From assembly GCA_030761205.1 (NCBI GenBank), contig JAULJL010000020.1, positions 3,167,001 to 3,231,000 of the forward strand: a DNA stretch of 64,000 nucleotides, given 5' to 3'. The translations under genes and the position numbers were made by a program. The DNA comes from Fremontodendron californicum. Taxonomy: Eukaryota > Streptophyta > Magnoliopsida > Malvales > Malvaceae. The notes beneath the pieces were generated by a model. It was not told where the DNA came from. It saw only the letters and a list, made by a program, of their open reading frames with translations, and did not search any database. Positions within the stretch are counted from its first letter, which is position 1, and the number at the start of each line of letters is the position of its first letter. Below are positions 34,530 through 46,654 of the stretch, piece by piece.

Positions 34530-36797
34530 CAACAAATTAGTGTATTAATAACGTAATTATAAAGTTAGATGATAAATTGTTTTACTCTTAATTATAACAT
34601 GTAGCTAATTAAGGAAATAAGGTGGTGTCAAAGGATTCATGCATGGTGGTGCTCAAGCATATTAATCCACAATGAACAATTAGGGGGAAGAACCCTCTAG
34701 ATTGAAAGAAACCAAAACTCTCCACAATGTCTCAAAACATGGAATTAACTCAATAATTTTACAACTTGCATGGAGTTAATTAAATCCATTCATTTAATTT
34801 AATTAATATATGCCTAACATTTACTGTATAGTGCCCAAAGGGAAACCAATTAGGACAATAGTAGAAGAATAAGACCTTAAGTGCAAAATAAGTAAGGTTT
34901 TGTTTGATTGACATTTTTAGGGATAATGTTTTTTACGGTCTTTGAATTATTGAAAAATATCTAATGTGGTTCTTGAAATTAAAAAAGTTTAATCAGATAC
35001 CTCAACTTTTATTTCGTGTATCAATCTATCAGATGGCTTAACAAGTTCACTAATGGTGTGAACTACAATTTTTTAGAGTTTTTTCAATTTTTTTTTTAAA
35101 TTTTTTAAATTTTCATTTTTATCATGTATCATGATTTTATTAGGTGTCATGCAAAGTTTATTAACGGTGTTAATTCAAAAAATTAAAATGTTTTACGAAA
35201 TAAAAATATGAGTATCTAATTGTTAATATATGGGGCAAATAAATATTTAATCCTGATTAATTTATTCTTAAAATTATAAGTGCTAACAAACATTTTCATG
35301 TTTTAAATTTTTTAATAATTTCTTATAATTTTGATCTGAGGGTATATTTTAACATCATTGGAAGAAAAAAAGAGAGTCCGTACAGACCGTATTATATATA
35401 AAAAAAAAACTGTTTTTTTCGTCGTTTATTTCACGTAGAACCCAAGTAATTAGTACGGGGACAGGGATTATTACTTATTAGCGATAGTATTTGAAAGCAA
35501 TAGTAACGGAAAGGAAAATTGTATTTCAGGGTGCTGCTGACTGCTGAGACGGGGGTGACTCCGTCTCATTAAGGAAAATTGTATGTTCGTACAGTCTCTT
35601 TCTTCCGCCCACAAGAAACAATATTTTATATTTTAACAAAGTGAGGAATCCCTTTTATGTTATTAGTTGAGAAGGAAGGAAAGAAAGAATGTTAATTTTA
35701 AATATAAATACGATAAAAATTAATAAATGTGTCAAAATTCTAAACATGAATACTATAAATGTTTTAAATATATCATGTTTAAACTTTAAACGTATCGTAT
35801 CTTATTTATTTTCGTGTCTTGTCCAAAATTATAAGATTTACGTATTGTAATTCATAAAAATTGGTTTTCTATTATACTAAATTATCCAATTTTGGCTTTG
35901 GCTAAAATTTTTTTTATCCAATTTTGGGATGAAGACTGAGCAATTCAGCACGTTTTTTTATTTTTTATTTTCTTTTCAGTCTCCTTCATTATTCCAAGGA
36001 AAATGAAAGAACACGGGTTGTTTGATTAAAAAATATATACAAAAAAAGATTCTGGGTTGATTTGCTCCTATTCTTTTCCCGGTATTCATCAGGCATTGCC
36101 CCTTGCCGACATCTCAGTAGAATAAAAAAATATAAGATGTTTTGGAAGACAATAACCCAAGTTTCTGAAGATTAGTTGGCAGAAAGGATGAAAGACTTGG
36201 ACTGGAGGGACTGTTCCTCTTGTTCTTAGACAATACTCAGTCAATACTGAGAAAAGAATAGTGGTAGAAAACAATGCTGCTGCTTTAGACAAGGGATTAA
36301 ATTACTTTGCATTGTGTTTGAAGTTTGATTGGAAGAAGTTTCTTTTTCTTCTCTATTGATTAGCCAAAAGAAGACCGCAGTCTAGAAATAGAAGAAAAAT
36401 TAAATTTACTTCCGAATTCAGAGGCTGCATTTCTTGCTTGCTTATAAGTTATCCATTGAATATAATCATTTTCCATCATATTTTTTCATGTTACCAACCA
36501 TGGCTATTGTTTACAAATTATTAAATTAGAAGGGCTGAAGAAAATTTAAGCTCTATAGTATAAAACATGAATAACAGAGAAAGATAAAATAGAACTTTGA
36601 TTATGTACATGAAAATATGCTACATTATAGGACAGAATCAAATTACAAACCCTGTCAACTTTAAGCAAGGATTGCTTTGAGAAAATTGAAATGATTCCAG
36701 AGAAAAATCTGTAGGCAGCTAGTTTAATTAGTTGTCTATGCTTTTGTATACACTTTTAAGACTGAACTTACACATCAATTTACAAACAATACCAATC
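34530..36797. other. intergenic region
   Basis: 34900-35240 is a decayed repeat with inverted phrases (ATTAGGTGTCATG, GAATTATTGAAAAATATC). 35697-35835 is copy 4 of the CACGA-rich repeat. The last ~200 bp before 36798 are probably the 3' UTR of the EngB-type gene. The minus-strand frame at 36089-36292 has no family signature. Confidence 0.45.
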
Positions 36798-39521
36798 CTA
36801 TTGATCCCAATAGTTTCTTAGTTGTGACATATGTAGGAGAAGCTCATCTCTGCCTAGTCCAGTGACACTGCTAGTCATGATCCATGGGGGATGTTGCTTA
36901 TAGTTTTCTCTAATCAATTCTTGAAAGTCCTTGATGTTCTCATCAGCCCTTTTTCCTTTGCTTGCCTTCATTTTGTCACACTTCGTGAAGACAAAAGTCA
37001 TCGGTATCTGAAATGCAGCAAGGATCAACAAAAAAAAGAGTGAGAAACAGCTAAATTTAAAGCCGTGCACCACTAAACAAGAAAAATCGAGATTGTAATA
37101 AGGACATGCTCACATTGTTGCGTCCAAGCCAATTAGCACAGTCTAGATCAATCCTCTGAGGTGGGACACTTGCATCAACAAGAAGTAGCACAGCAACCAG
37201 TGTCTCTCTGTTTAGAAAGTAGCCTTTAGTGAATGAAGACCAATCTGTCCGAGCAGCATCTGAAGCTCTAGCGAAACTGCAAATAAATGAACCTTTCAAG
37301 CATTATATTCTATGTCAAGATGTCATCCTGCACATAACCAAGATGTTTAGAGATAGTCAATTATTTTACATTCTTCCTGAAAGCATAACTGTTATTATTA
37401 TTTTCTTTTGGTATGTAAAGCAGAACCATTATGAGTTCTTCACCAACTGGATTAGTTTGCTTCTTTTTTTTCCCTCAAAAAAAAAAAAAAAAAGGAAAGA
37501 AAAAATGATCAAGTGTCTGTATCTGAGTGAAGAAAAATTACAGATTAAGCATAAACTTTGGTCATCATGAAGGAACTTCCAAAACAGGGTCGGCTAACCA
37601 ACAAGAAAAGCAATTTCAATACTACATCTATTTACTGACTGATTTAGTTCTTATCAACAGCCCAAAATGAGTGCTCAACAAGGTGGGAGGGAACATTGAT
37701 TGGATTGGTTAGTTTACATATGTAATGAGTATTTGATATACCATCATTACCAATTAATGTGTAATGTTCAAAAGCATAATACACAAGGTCATAGGGTACA
37801 CTCAAAGTATGAACTAGAAACTATGCACTTTAACAAGTGATATGCTTAAGTGCAGGAAACTGCACAAGCCAACTATTTGCAAAACTCACTAAACCGTCTA
37901 CCAAACTGCAAAAAGACAGCAACGATTTGTGGTTATAACTTCCTTTTCTAAGTCTGCTAAGTGACATTGAAGACTGAAGAGACTTGAAGAGGAACCCTGT
38001 ATATAACTTGCCAAGTTATCTTACTTGCACATGGATAATGCTTCGGGCTACTTTGTTCTGATTCATTGTTCTACTTGTTGGTTTATTGAAATAAAATTAC
38101 AAGAATATTAACAATTTTATGATAGCCTAATACTGGCTTTGTCAAATAGTACTTACAGATCAAACTATAATGTCATTGTTGTTTCCCTGTATTTTGAAAA
38201 TTAGCAATGAGACTCTTATTCCTCGATAGAAAGTCAAACTGTAAATATATTCTGTATTGCTTATTTGCTTTCTGCCTTCATAAATCCAGGTTTCTTTTGT
38301 AGGCTGAAAATGTTAGCCCGAAACTAGCAGCCATGCTAAAAGAGCATGCAAATCTAAATAACTAGGCACATAAATATCCTATTTGTTCTACATGGAGTAA
38401 TGAAAGAAATAATTCTGTAGCTTTACATTAACATAATCTTCAATTTATCTAATGTTGAATACTTATGACTTATATCAAAGCCTCAATAGCATTAAAATGA
38501 ACTTCCAAGAAAGGGATTCTTACAGCCTAATAAAGCTCAGAAAAACAATATAAATTTATCCCAAAATCAGTCCAACTTCTACCATAGAACTACAACCAAA
38601 TAGTCACCATATTACTTGCTAATAACAATAATATTCACCCATCACAGTCAGCTCATTTTAGTAGCAAAAATACTAGTATCATACTAACATAGGAAAGAAA
38701 AGATTTTTTGTTGTTGTACGGTCCATTGGAAGTTTAATCGTTTTCTTGCTTACCAACTATTTGAAATGCTTAAACATGAATTCAGGGTGAAAAAAAGTTC
38801 TGCTAATGATAAGCAGCTAACATAAAGAAGAACCAAACATACCCATAACCAGGCAAATCCACTATATACCAACTTTTATTCACCAGAAAATGATTGATAA
38901 GCTGTGTCTTCCCTGCATATTCAACAATCCCAAATAAAAAACAAACAACCCAGTAAAAAAAACACTCAGAAACAGTAATACAAAAAAAAAAAAAAAAAAA
39001 ACACACACAGAAATTTAAAGGGAAAATAGAAAAAAAGATGGACCTGGTTTCTTAGAAGTGAGAGCAACTTCTTTTTTCCGAACCAAAGCATTAATAAGTG
39101 AAGACTTGCCCACATTAGACCGACCCAAGATTGCAAACTCGGGTCTGTCATCTTTGGGACAATCCCTAGCCCGACCGCTACTCTTAACAAATTCTACTTC
39201 CTTAATCTGAGAATGACCCGCGTAAGGTCCGAGTACGATGTTGGAACCCGGCAATATCATTTCATCAGTTACCTCTTCCGGGTCGACCCCGGGTGGCACG
39301 AATAACACCATCTTCGCAAACCGCGCCCGTTCAGACATTGGTTGTTTTGCGGCCCTTGAAGCTGAGACTTTGGGTTTGGGATCGGCATTGGAGCGCTTAT
39401 GGGTTGAGTAGGCGATGGTTTTGTTGAAAGAGAAAAGAAAAGAGAGTGATTTTGGCGGTGGAGAAGGAGGTGATAGAAACGAAGTGAGATTGAGAGACAA
39501 GAGGCGATTTCGAAGGAGCAT
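36798..39521 (-). CDS. EMB2001: EngB/YsxC-type GTPase, organelle-targeted; exons 39521-39044, 38912-38843, 37276-37114, 37007-36798
   Basis: Four exons of 478, 70, 163 and 210 nt join through GT-AG introns into 921 nt, 306 residues. The ATG is at 39521. The first ~45 residues are rich in Arg, Ser and Pro with few acids, like a plastid or mitochondrial transit peptide. The EngB GTPase domain follows: P-loop GRSNVGKS (133-140), PGKTQ switch I (159-163), DLPGYG (178-183), TKCD (245-248) and SSV (283-285). The end, GLGRDELLLHMSQLRNYWDQ, matches what I recall of Arabidopsis At2g22870 (EMB2001). Bacterial EngB acts in large ribosomal subunit assembly, so a role in organellar ribosome biogenesis is likely. 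The second intron is 1,566 bp. All motifs are intact. Confidence 0.93.
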
Positions 39522-41120
39522 TTTTATTTGGAAGGATTGGTTGAGAGCTGTAAAGTAGCTTTACTTGCATGAGCTTTAAGCAGCTCGAGTTTTACATCCA
39601 AAGATTGTTAGCCTCAGTCAGAGAACCACGAAGAAAGAGGAAGAAAAGGAAAAATAATCTGTAATTGGATTAAAACTATGAACTTGGAGGTTGATTATTT
39701 TCAGTTAGTCTGAAACCCAAAAATGCAAAATGTGCATTTGGGCCTCCAAGGCCAAAATTAATTTGCCTAGTGGACCATTATTATTATTATTTTTTTAAAT
39801 GTCAATATTTTTTAAAAATTATTTTTTGAAAGATAATTTGTACGAAACAAAAGAAGTTAGACTCGTAAGATTAAAATATTATAAAATATATATTAATTTA
39901 TTAATTATTTTAGATATATTTTAATGGTGTACAACTATACGATTTTAATTTTACCAGTAAAAATTAAAAACTTCATTGGTATACATGAGAATATGAGATA
40001 TATATTTATTTGTAATCTATAATTTTTTTATTTTTTAAAATTTTATTTAAATCTATATTTGTAAGAAAGAAAATGAAATAGCTATATCCTTTGGGAGGAA
40101 TTTTAATATCGATTTATGAAATGTATAGCTTTTATTTTTTCACACACTTCTTTACTTTTAAATAATGAGAATAATATAGCTACGATAAAAATAATACCTT
40201 GTGTTGTGTCTTAATATGTAAGCTTATCCTTAACAAAAACAAAACTAATATTGACAATAGATGAATAGAAGTATAGAATCATATTCTACCACCAATTCCT
40301 CAATTTCTAATTATTTATTACTTCACTAAATCTTTTATTGTTATTTACTAACATCGATAATTCGATCTTGATTTCTTCTACAAAAAGAAGTTTATTTTAT
40401 TTTTAAATGCAGATTTATAATCTGACATCAATGTCCATCTACAAGGAAATTAACTAGTGTAAACATTAAAATTTGATATAATCATTTTTATCAATTAAAA
40501 TAAATATTTAGTTGATCAAATAAACATATTTGAATTTTAATCTATAAAAATGATTTGTTAAATTCTATTTAAAGTTCAATTATATTGTAATTAATTTGAC
40601 CTAATATCACGAGATTCAATCCTTGCATATTTAGAGTCTCTAAAACCCAAGCCCACTTTTATATAAAGAAGAGGCTTTCATCCCTTCAATCCTTTTTTGA
40701 TGATCTGCCAAGCCATCTCAAATCCAAGTAACCAACCAATCAAATCAGTACATTTGAGTAGTTAACTAGACAAGCAATGGTACAAACAGGCATGCATAAA
40801 TTATATAACATACTCATAACAGGAACCTCAATTGAATATTGCAAGTAAAGTGCTGCTCAGCAAATGAAATTGTTTATTCTTTTCATCTTTTAACAGCAAA
40901 AGCAGTATAAAGAAGAAATCCATCCTAGAACCACTAGTATTGTGAACAAAATGCATACCAGCTTTTCCTCCATTGATAACTTCTAGCTCGAATAACATCA
41001 AATCGAGCAGCAAATGTTTGAACACAGCTTAAGCATCTTTAAAGGCAAACTGGATGGTGAACTCCCATTTTCCACTTTTCAGAAACAACCAGATCAGACA
41101 AATTTTAATAAAGATATCAG
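39522..41120. other. EngB gene promoter side and intergenic region
   Basis: 39522-39660 is the 5' leader/promoter side of the EngB-type gene. The remainder is AT-rich without a credible frame. About 40860-41120 is probably the 3' UTR of the next minus-strand gene (AATAAAC on the minus strand near 40870). Confidence 0.45.
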
Positions 41121-42081
41121 CTAAGTTGAGTTAGTGTCATTCTCTTTTGCAACAGCCTCTTCTTGCAGCTTCTTTTTCCAGTAATCATCAAGAGGAGGTC
41201 CGAATATCGCCTTCCCAGAAACAACTCCAATTCTGCAAAATCCAAATAGTCATTTACCTCAATGAAAACAATTTACATGTAAAATCACATTAAGCCTTCT
41301 ATAAAGCTCTAAGTCTATCAGATATGCCAACAAAATGGAAATGCAAAGTTGGAAAATTCCGGTTGCTTAAAGCTCCAAGACTACCCAAAAACTTAAGTAA
41401 CTATGACAAATTGAGAACTTTAAGCTTTTAGGAAGTACCAAAATGAACTTATCTATACCATTTGAGAGTCATAAAGCTCAGATTAAAACCAATACCAATA
41501 TATCATACAAAAGCAAGGATAACCTATCGAAACGATGCATTCAACGAGATTCTGATCTTCCCAAAGATAATGCTGCACAATCCTCATATAGAAAAGTTAA
41601 TAAACAGTAACCTATCAGGTTCAACACTTCAGCCCTCAAAATGAAATACCCAAACAGTAACCTATCAGGAAGAATTCATGTTTAGCTGCCATTCTATTGA
41701 AACTTACTACTTGTTTGTAACTATAGACATTTCTTCCACTTCATGTTAATGGGTTTTCCCCAACAACTAAAATTCAACACTTCAGCCCTCAAAATCAAAT
41801 ACCCAAAGAAAAATCACAACAAATATGGGTTTTATTGGATTAAATTTGATTTGTTGAACATTTCTATTAATACGTAAATCAAAGAATTAACTTTTTTAAG
41901 ATATAATTACTTTGGGAATGCTTTTTATGTACAGATTCAAAGCTGGGTAACAAGCAAATATGGAAAACCTAACTGATTTAAAGGAAATAAATTGAAATAA
42001 AAACCAAAAAGCAGATAATGAAACTTACATGACTGCTCCAATCACCATTGGGAAAGAGAGAAACTTGCTTCTTCTAAACAT
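41121..42081 (-). CDS. two-exon 54-residue single-pass membrane microprotein; exons 42081-42029 and 41232-41121
   Basis: Both exons are too short to stand out alone. Exon 1 (53 nt) starts at the ATG at 42081 and ends AT|GTAAGT. Exon 2 (112 nt) begins after TTTTGCAG and ends in TAG at 41121. The junction is in phase and gives MFRRSKFLSFPMVIGAVIIG, then VVSGKAIFGPPLDDYWKKKL, then QEEAVAKENDTNST. A short basic N-terminus is followed by one hydrophobic helix (about 8-26), an aromatic/proline turn (IFGPPLDDYW) and a charged tail. That layout is typical of small inner-membrane proteins of mitochondria; the location is inference. I remember very similar short plant proteins but no assigned function. 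The 796-bp intron contains repeated phrases. Confidence 0.8.
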
Positions 42082-45000
42082 TTCTTTCCAAGTTTCCCTT
42101 CTTTTTTACAATCGTTTTTACTCTTAATTTCCCTTTTTTTTTAATTGGGGAATCGGGTTCTCTAATCTATTTCAGTTACAGGATTTGATGTTGAAGCTTC
42201 TTTTTCTATTTTTCTTCCAGGGTTTTGGCTGAACAATCCCAGTCTTTCTGAATCATCTCCTTTCATGAAAGAAGAATTAGGCTTTAAAGCCCATTATTGG
42301 TGGGCCAGACCAACAATCTGAGCCCCTTTGGTTTAATCAACTGAATCAAACTCATTGTCAACTGTGTTACTGCTAAAATCACCTCTAACTACTTTCATGG
42401 CTAAATTCTATAATTTCCTTTTTCTTCCACAGCGATTGACTTACGCATTGTGTTTCATTTTCCTTATTTTTAGCCTTTTTTTTATTGGACATGTGCATCT
42501 CATTGGAATATTGATCTTAATTTGTTTAAGGACAGTGTTTAACTCACTAACATATTGCACTCAAATAATACACCCACTTATTTTTAAGTTTTATTTTAAG
42601 AACTCAAGTGAAAAGTATTAAAAAATTTATAGGTTATAATAAAATTTATGTGGTAAATAAAATAAATGTATTAAATGTGTACGTAATTTTTTTTCTGTTT
42701 ATTAATTTTAAAAAAACGTACATATACTAAATTATGACACCCACTTTATAGGTGAAAAAAATAAATGAGAAATTTAAAAAAAAAATATGAGAAAAAAATA
42801 GATGAAAGAAAAAAAAAAGTTACTTAACTACACATACTGATTTTTCAATGGAAAAAAATTGGTAAAGGTGTTTTTTTTTTTCACTTTATTTAAAAAAAAT
42901 TATTGACATAAACCTATTAATATATACTATTTTATTTTATAATTTGATTTTGTTGTCAATTCTCTAATTGAATTGGTGTCAATTGAGGCACAGTTCAATA
43001 AATTTTTTTATATATAGTATAAATTTACTACTCTTTTTTAATGTAAGTTTCCTTTTCCAATTTCAATAAAAATAAAAAAAAAAAAGAGAGAGAGAGTGCC
43101 CGCAAACAGTTTTATTTATGCTGAAAGAACAAATATTACATTATTTTTTTTAGGCAAGTCAACTTAGATTTGGAGGGCAAAAAAAAAAAAACCTTGGATT
43201 TATTCAAACCAGGAAGATAGTCCATGGATTGCTTGATGAGTTGAATGAAACCTGTGCAAACTTTACAAGGAATTTTCATTTGGAAACCCAATGGCAGCTG
43301 ACTTAAACAGAAAGATCGTCACCAATTACCAAGTCACTGAACAAATTAATAAGTTATAGTACAACTATTTTTCAGCTAATTAATTATGCCATTCAGTTCA
43401 AACTCCATGATAGGGTTTACCAAATTAAAATATATCTCTAATTAAAAAGCAAAACATGATGATTGATATTGATAGTAAAGAAAAGAATCTCATTTACAGG
43501 CTGCAAACTAGCAATTTGCCAAGTTTATGCATGAAAAGGGTATGACTATTGACTATTTACAAAAAAGAATTTTTAAAACATTTGGCTAATATATAGTTGC
43601 CTAGTTGGTAGGTAAATGCCTATTCACATTAGCATTAAGCCACCAATACTTTCTTAAATTAATTAACATCAACTTATCATATTTCTCATTTTCATCATTG
43701 TCTTAATTAATTCACCAATGAAGAACTAATTATAAATTATGATTCTTTTTATAATTATGATGATTTTCCGCCAACTTTGTTAAAATCCAACTCTTAAAAG
43801 AAGATGAAAGAATCATTTGAGTTAAATTACAGATTCTTAAATTATGATTTCTGCATATTAAATAAATGCGTAAAACAGGTCTGTTTAGTTTTTTCTTTTT
43901 TCCACAAATAAATTAATTGGGTTTTTCTTACAGTTTGTGATTTGTTAATAAGTAGTATTGCAACCATGTCAGTATTGGATAATGTTTCAAGGAAAGCAAA
44001 GGAGGAGCACTAATTTTAGCATGTTGGTTTTGCATTGTCAAAAGCTAGGACGGAATAGCCAAATGCTAATGGTCCTCCATGAACTCAAAAATGTCAATTT
44101 TCCTTTTTGTTTTCTAGCAATGATAACTTGAAATCCCCCCCATATGGAATACTATAACTCGACAAATTTTGTTTCTTATGGCCAAGAAACAGTGCATAAT
44201 TTGCAATTGACAAGCAAGTTGATAAGACAATCCTACAACTTTTTCAAGGCTTCTCAATTTTGTTCATTCCAGCTTAACAGTAAAATAATCAACCATATCT
44301 TCCAGGACTGTCAATCAAATCTTGATAAAACTTCAACTGTCAACTATATTTTCAATCTTCCTCAACTGTCTAAGCCTGCATTAAATCCTCAGCTGAAGGG
44401 AAATGCCATTAGTTTAATTTCTGTTCCTTTTAGTTGGATTCCTGCATGATTCTTTTGATTTGAATGAACCAAAAAGAGTTAGAACTTAGAAGTTGTTTTG
44501 GTGGTTGACAAAAGATGAATATGAGCTTAGGGGGAGGCTAGAGAATAGAATGCCACATGCAAAAATAGGTTCAAATTAGGACGAAATCAAAAATTTTATA
44601 TTTGGGGCTGAGATAAAAGGAATTAAATTATAAATTTTTGGGATCAAAATAAGTTTTTACTTTTCTTTTGGATGAGACAATACTTAAGATGAATGGAGTT
44701 TTGAAAAACTAAAGGGAGGCCAAGGCCCTTGTCAATCTCTTCGGATTCGTCCCTGGTTCAAATTTCCTTTCGGTTGCTTTTTTTATTTTAAATTTGAAGA
44801 ATATTGATCCTATTGAAATATGCATGTATTTTGCAGTAACTTAGATTAAGATAGTCATATAAGCTTACACTTTTTTCTTCACCAAATTCTATTTTTGAGG
44901 TGCAAAGTAATATGATATCATAGAAGAGAAGGAAAATCCTTCTAGATAGACTAGATTAAGGAAGATTTAGTAGTTCACAAATTTTGACCTTCCATTACAT

Positions 45001-46193
45001 GGAATATTTTGAGAAGAAAAAAAGTGTCCTTTTTCTTTCTTACTTCTTTTTGGCCTAATCAGAATTATTATTTCCCAATCTTTTCCCGTACTGTTTTTCA
45101 GCAAAATTTCAAACTAGCTTGTAGGATTCCCTCTGCTAAGAAATTCATTAAAAAAAATCAGCTTGAAATTCAGACACTGTTGCTTGAGGTTGAGGGGAAT
45201 TAAGCTAAAGTGCAAGAGAAAAGGTTTATCCTCTCTCTGGTTTACAAATTTAAACCTTTGATGAAAGTTTAATTAATTACCAACTAATTAAGTTGGTTGA
45301 TATATTTCAACTGTTAATTTTTCTCCCTTGTGCAAAGAGGCAGGCAGTCCATATATAGTCATCTTAGTGTTGAGAAAAAGATGTCTCAAAGTAAAGTTCT
45401 TGCATTAACAAAGTATCTTTACTTGAACTTCAGGAACAAGGAAGCTTAAAGTTGATCAAGGATTTATAAATTATAGGACAACACCTTATTTTATTTTTTT
45501 AATATTAGTTTATAAGGGTACCTTTTTGATATAAATATATATAAAGCTTAACAGCTGTTCGCTGCCCTGTATTAGTAATCTATATTGTTTGGATTTTTTA
45601 TTTTTATTTTTAAATATTTGTCGACATTTATTTATGACATATAATCAAATATGAATATGAAAGTATGATCATCTAAATATATAAAAAAAAATTTAAAAAT
45701 TTAAATCTACTTGTATCGAACACATACCCAAATAACATAATTAATAATAGTTTCGCCATCATGGTTCATGAATATCTTCCAACACATAGGAATGATCCCT
45801 ATAGTGAAACATTCACTAACCAATTAAATAATATATTTGGCAAAATCATTAAAGGAAAAGTGATCCAATGTAGTATTAGAAAAAGGAAATTGTTAAAAGA
45901 CTTTTTTAAATAAGTAAGCTTAATATAACTACAAATCAAATTACTATATATATATTTAGCATTACAAAATTTTTAGAAAAATATGACAAATTCAAATCAT
46001 ATTTCCAAAACTTAATCAGAATATGGAAGAAATATACTTCTGATGACAAACCCCTCAGTAGAATCAAGAAGAAAGAAACACAAGAAAAGTAGAAAATAAC
46101 CTGACTAATTATGTTATTCAGTTATAAGATAATTAACAAGCACAAATTCATAGTTAAAAACTAGAAAAAAAAAAAGAAAAGAAAAAAAAACTC
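42082..46193. other. AT-rich intergenic region
   Basis: The left end holds the promoter of the microprotein gene. 42715-43020 is an inverted, diverged copy of the 7630-8395 stem-loop repeat. The plus-strand frame at 44144-44449 starts with ATG but resembles no family I know. 44700-44770 has a tRNA-like phrase (CCCTGGTTCAAATTTCC). The right end is the 3' UTR of the PSK gene. Confidence 0.45.
42715..43020 (-). repeat. diverged copy of the Helitron-like stem-loop repeat
   Basis: On the minus strand TGACACCAATTCAATTAGAG near the start, a T-rich middle with TTAAGTAACTTTT, and an end CCTATAAAGTGGGTGTCATA match, in order, the phrases of the units at 7744-8395. Confidence 0.45.
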
Positions 46194-46538
46194 TCATGGC
46201 TTCTGTTTCTGAGTATAGATATAGTCAGTATGAGCAGCAAGAGTTCTTCTCATCAAACACTCTTCTTCTCCAACTCCTTCACAGCTATCTTCAACAGCCT
46301 CAGTCGACTGCTCAGGCTCAACAGTAATACCCTATCAAAACCGGCAAATCATCAATATTATAACTTTAAGAAAAAAAAAATGGGAATGAAGATAAGCAAA
46401 ACTCAGTCAAATTTAACTAACCTCAGCTTGGGTTTTTGCAGGAGACTGGTTAGGGAAAGCTGGGCCAGAGCGGGCAGCAAAGGATAGAGTGGAAACGAGG
46501 AGGAGGGTTAAGACGAAAAAGGTGGCAAGTTTAGCCAT
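46194..46538 (-). CDS. PSK: phytosulfokine (PSK) peptide hormone precursor; exons 46538-46422 and 46331-46194
   Basis: Exon 1 (117 nt) starts at the ATG at 46538 and encodes a signal peptide (MAKLATFFVLTLLLVSTLSF, cleavage probably after residue 21-22). It ends CTGAG|GTTAGT. After a 90-bp intron ending GATAG, exon 2 (138 nt) encodes an acidic pro-region and the diagnostic end CEGVGEEECLMRRTLAAHTD, then YIYTQ (residues 75-79 of 84), then KQKP and TGA. YIYTQ is the PSK pentapeptide; the Asp just before the first Tyr is the usual signal for tyrosine sulfation by TPST, and subtilases trim the precursor. The mature sulfated peptide is sensed by PSKR receptor kinases and promotes cell growth and tempers immunity. 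The precursor length is normal for the family. A TATA box lies ~110 bp upstream of the ATG. Confidence 0.96.
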
Positions 46539-46645
46539 CTTTGCTTTACTAATTAGATAGCAAAGGGAAATACCTAAGAAAAGAGATGATTAAGGCTTTA
46601 TGAAGATAAAGAGATAGGGTGAAGAGAGCGGTGGTGATGGTGGCA

Positions 46646-46654
46646 AATATATAG
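46646..46654 (-). promoter_or_regulatory. TATA box of the PSK gene
   Basis: Minus strand CTATATATTTGCC, about 110 bp before the ATG at 46538, followed by a CT-rich leader and CACCATCACC. Good position for a TATA box with an ~80-nt leader. Confidence 0.55.

Noticed and set aside
36089..36292. 67-residue minus-strand frame near the EngB gene end
   Set aside because: No homology recognised and no splice context linking it to the neighbouring gene.
44144..44449. 101-residue plus-strand frame
   Set aside because: Starts with ATG, but I recognise no motif and see no promoter or codon signal that separates it from chance.
46230..46487. Plus-strand frame over the PSK gene
   Set aside because: It is the antisense of the two PSK exons and intron; the minus-strand protein has a signal peptide and YIYTQ.
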